The position numbers and the translations under genes were made by a program. DNA of 17,218 nucleotides from Bryobacterales bacterium (lineage in GTDB: Bacteria; Acidobacteriota; Terriglobia; Bryobacterales; Bryobacteraceae): assembly GCA_030838885.1 (NCBI GenBank), contig JAUZEU010000594.1, positions 1 to 17,218 on the forward strand. Reading direction: 5' to 3'. The number at the start of each line of letters is the position of its first letter. Position 1 is the first letter of the stretch. The notes beneath the pieces were generated by a model, which saw nothing but the letters and a program-made list of their open reading frames with translations, had not been told where the DNA came from and did not search any database. Shown here one piece after another: positions 16,544 through 17,218 of this stretch.

Positions 16544-17218
16544 AGTCTCTCTCCGTTCTTGCCCAGCGGCGAACCCGGAGTATATGACCGGGAAGGCTCT
16601 GTGGGGTCAACTCGACATAGTCGCGCGGGCCCGGCCAGAGAAAGCGGCCACCGCTCAGCAAATCTTCGGCTTCGAATGTTCGGCCTGGTTCGAGGCCGAG
16701 CGCCTTCAAATCCAGGGTCACCCACCCGACCTGAGTACGAGCCCAGTCCAGATTGACGACCACAATGATTACATCCGAGAAATCCTCCGAACTCTTGCTG
16801 TAACAGATCAGGTTCGGATTATCCGTCTCATGAAACGTCAGGCTGTGATCACTCTGAAGTGCGATATTATCGCGGCGAATCCGGTTCACCCGGGCAATGA
16901 AGTGGCGCAGGCTCGCTGATGACTCGAGATCCCAGTGTTTCACCTCATACTTCTCTGAATTGAGATACTCTTCGCTCCCCGGCTCGCGTGGCGTATTCTC
17001 GAGAAGCTCAAAAGCCGGGCCGTAGATGCCGTAGTTCGCTCCCAGCGTCGCTGCCAGCAGCAGCCGGACCATGAACGCCGGGCGTCCGCCCACCTGAAGC
17101 ACTTCCGGCAGGATGTCCGGAGTATTCGGCCAGAGGTTCGGACGGAAGAACTCGCGAACGGGCGACTGCGTCACTTCGGTGAAGTAAGCCGTAATCTCAG
17201 CTTTGGTGTTGCGCCATG
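16527..17218 (-). CDS. glgE: Alpha-1,4-glucan:maltose-1-phosphate maltosyltransferase GlgE, C-terminal part (partial)
   Basis: The frame is open to the right edge, so only the last 229 codons plus stop TGA are present; the family is usually about 650-700 residues. GlgE moves maltosyl units from alpha-maltose-1-phosphate onto the non-reducing end of alpha-1,4-glucans in the cytoplasm. Visible family hallmarks are WRNTKAEI at the edge, then YFTEV, REFFRPNLWPNTPDILPE, AATLGANYGIYGPAFELLE, PGSEEYLNSEKYE and WDLESS, followed by a beta-rich C-terminal domain with VVVNLD. The GTG at 17174 is internal, because the frame continues upstream with conserved residues. The catalytic Asp and Glu lie outside the window and cannot be checked. 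The gene overlaps the start of glgB by 17 bases. It sits upstream of treS-mak, whose product makes its substrate, which supports the GlgE assignment over other GH13 members. The identification is firm from the motifs; activity is inferred. Confidence 0.93.
   Translation of the reverse strand, partial: WRNTKAEITAYFTEVTQSPVREFFRPNLWPNTPDILPEVLQVGGRPAFMVRLLLAATLGANYGIYGPAFELLENTPREPGSEEYLNSEKYEVKHWDLESSASLRHFIARVNRIRRDNIALQSDHSLTFHETDNPNLICYSKSSEDFSDVIIVVVNLDWARTQVGWVTLDLKALGLEPGRTFEAEDLLSGGRFLWPGPRDYVELTPQSLPGHILRVRRWARTERDFDYYL
16549..16554 (-). promoter_or_regulatory. Ribosome binding site deciding the TTG start of glgB
   Basis: GGAGAG on the minus strand lies five bases upstream of TTG at 16543, inside the end of glgE. 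The next candidate, ATG at 16522, has no purine-rich site at a usable distance. This favours the TTG start and a 17-base overlap with glgE. Confidence 0.55.

Overview
The window is one collinear block of ten genes, all read right to left on the minus strand. It holds alpha-glucan (glycogen-like) and trehalose metabolism. The coding strand is moderately GC-rich, and genes are packed with overlaps or gaps of 68 bases or less. No RNA gene, mobile element, CRISPR array or convincing terminator was seen. The gene set, the TreS-maltokinase fusion and the gene order suggest a free-living bacterium, perhaps an Acidobacteriota-like soil organism. That assignment is an inference from general resemblance, not something the sequence proves.

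Right part (about 17218 to 11505), the building branch: the C-terminal third of GlgE (maltosyltransferase, cut by the right edge), GlgB (branching enzyme, probably a TTG start) and a TreS-maltokinase fusion. Together these would turn trehalose into maltose, then maltose-1-phosphate, then linear alpha-1,4-glucan, then branched glucan.

Middle part (about 11505 to 8032), the least expected section: a 401-residue GT-A-type glycosyltransferase resembling the glucosyl-/mannosylglycerate synthase group but with altered motifs at the usual active-site positions; a 234-residue membrane protein of the CmpX / conserved-TM-helix (MscS-related) type; and a 12-helix MFS sugar-porter-like transporter.

Left part (about 8017 to 1), the breakdown branch: GlgX (debranching), TreZ, MalQ (4-alpha-glucanotransferase) and TreY (cut by the left edge). 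These would debranch glucan, rearrange short chains and release trehalose from chain ends.

Read as a whole, the locus encodes both arms of a trehalose-glucan cycle, with an uncharacterised glycosyltransferase and two membrane proteins between them. An osmotic or desiccation-response role is plausible but inferred. Any main promoter lies beyond the right edge.
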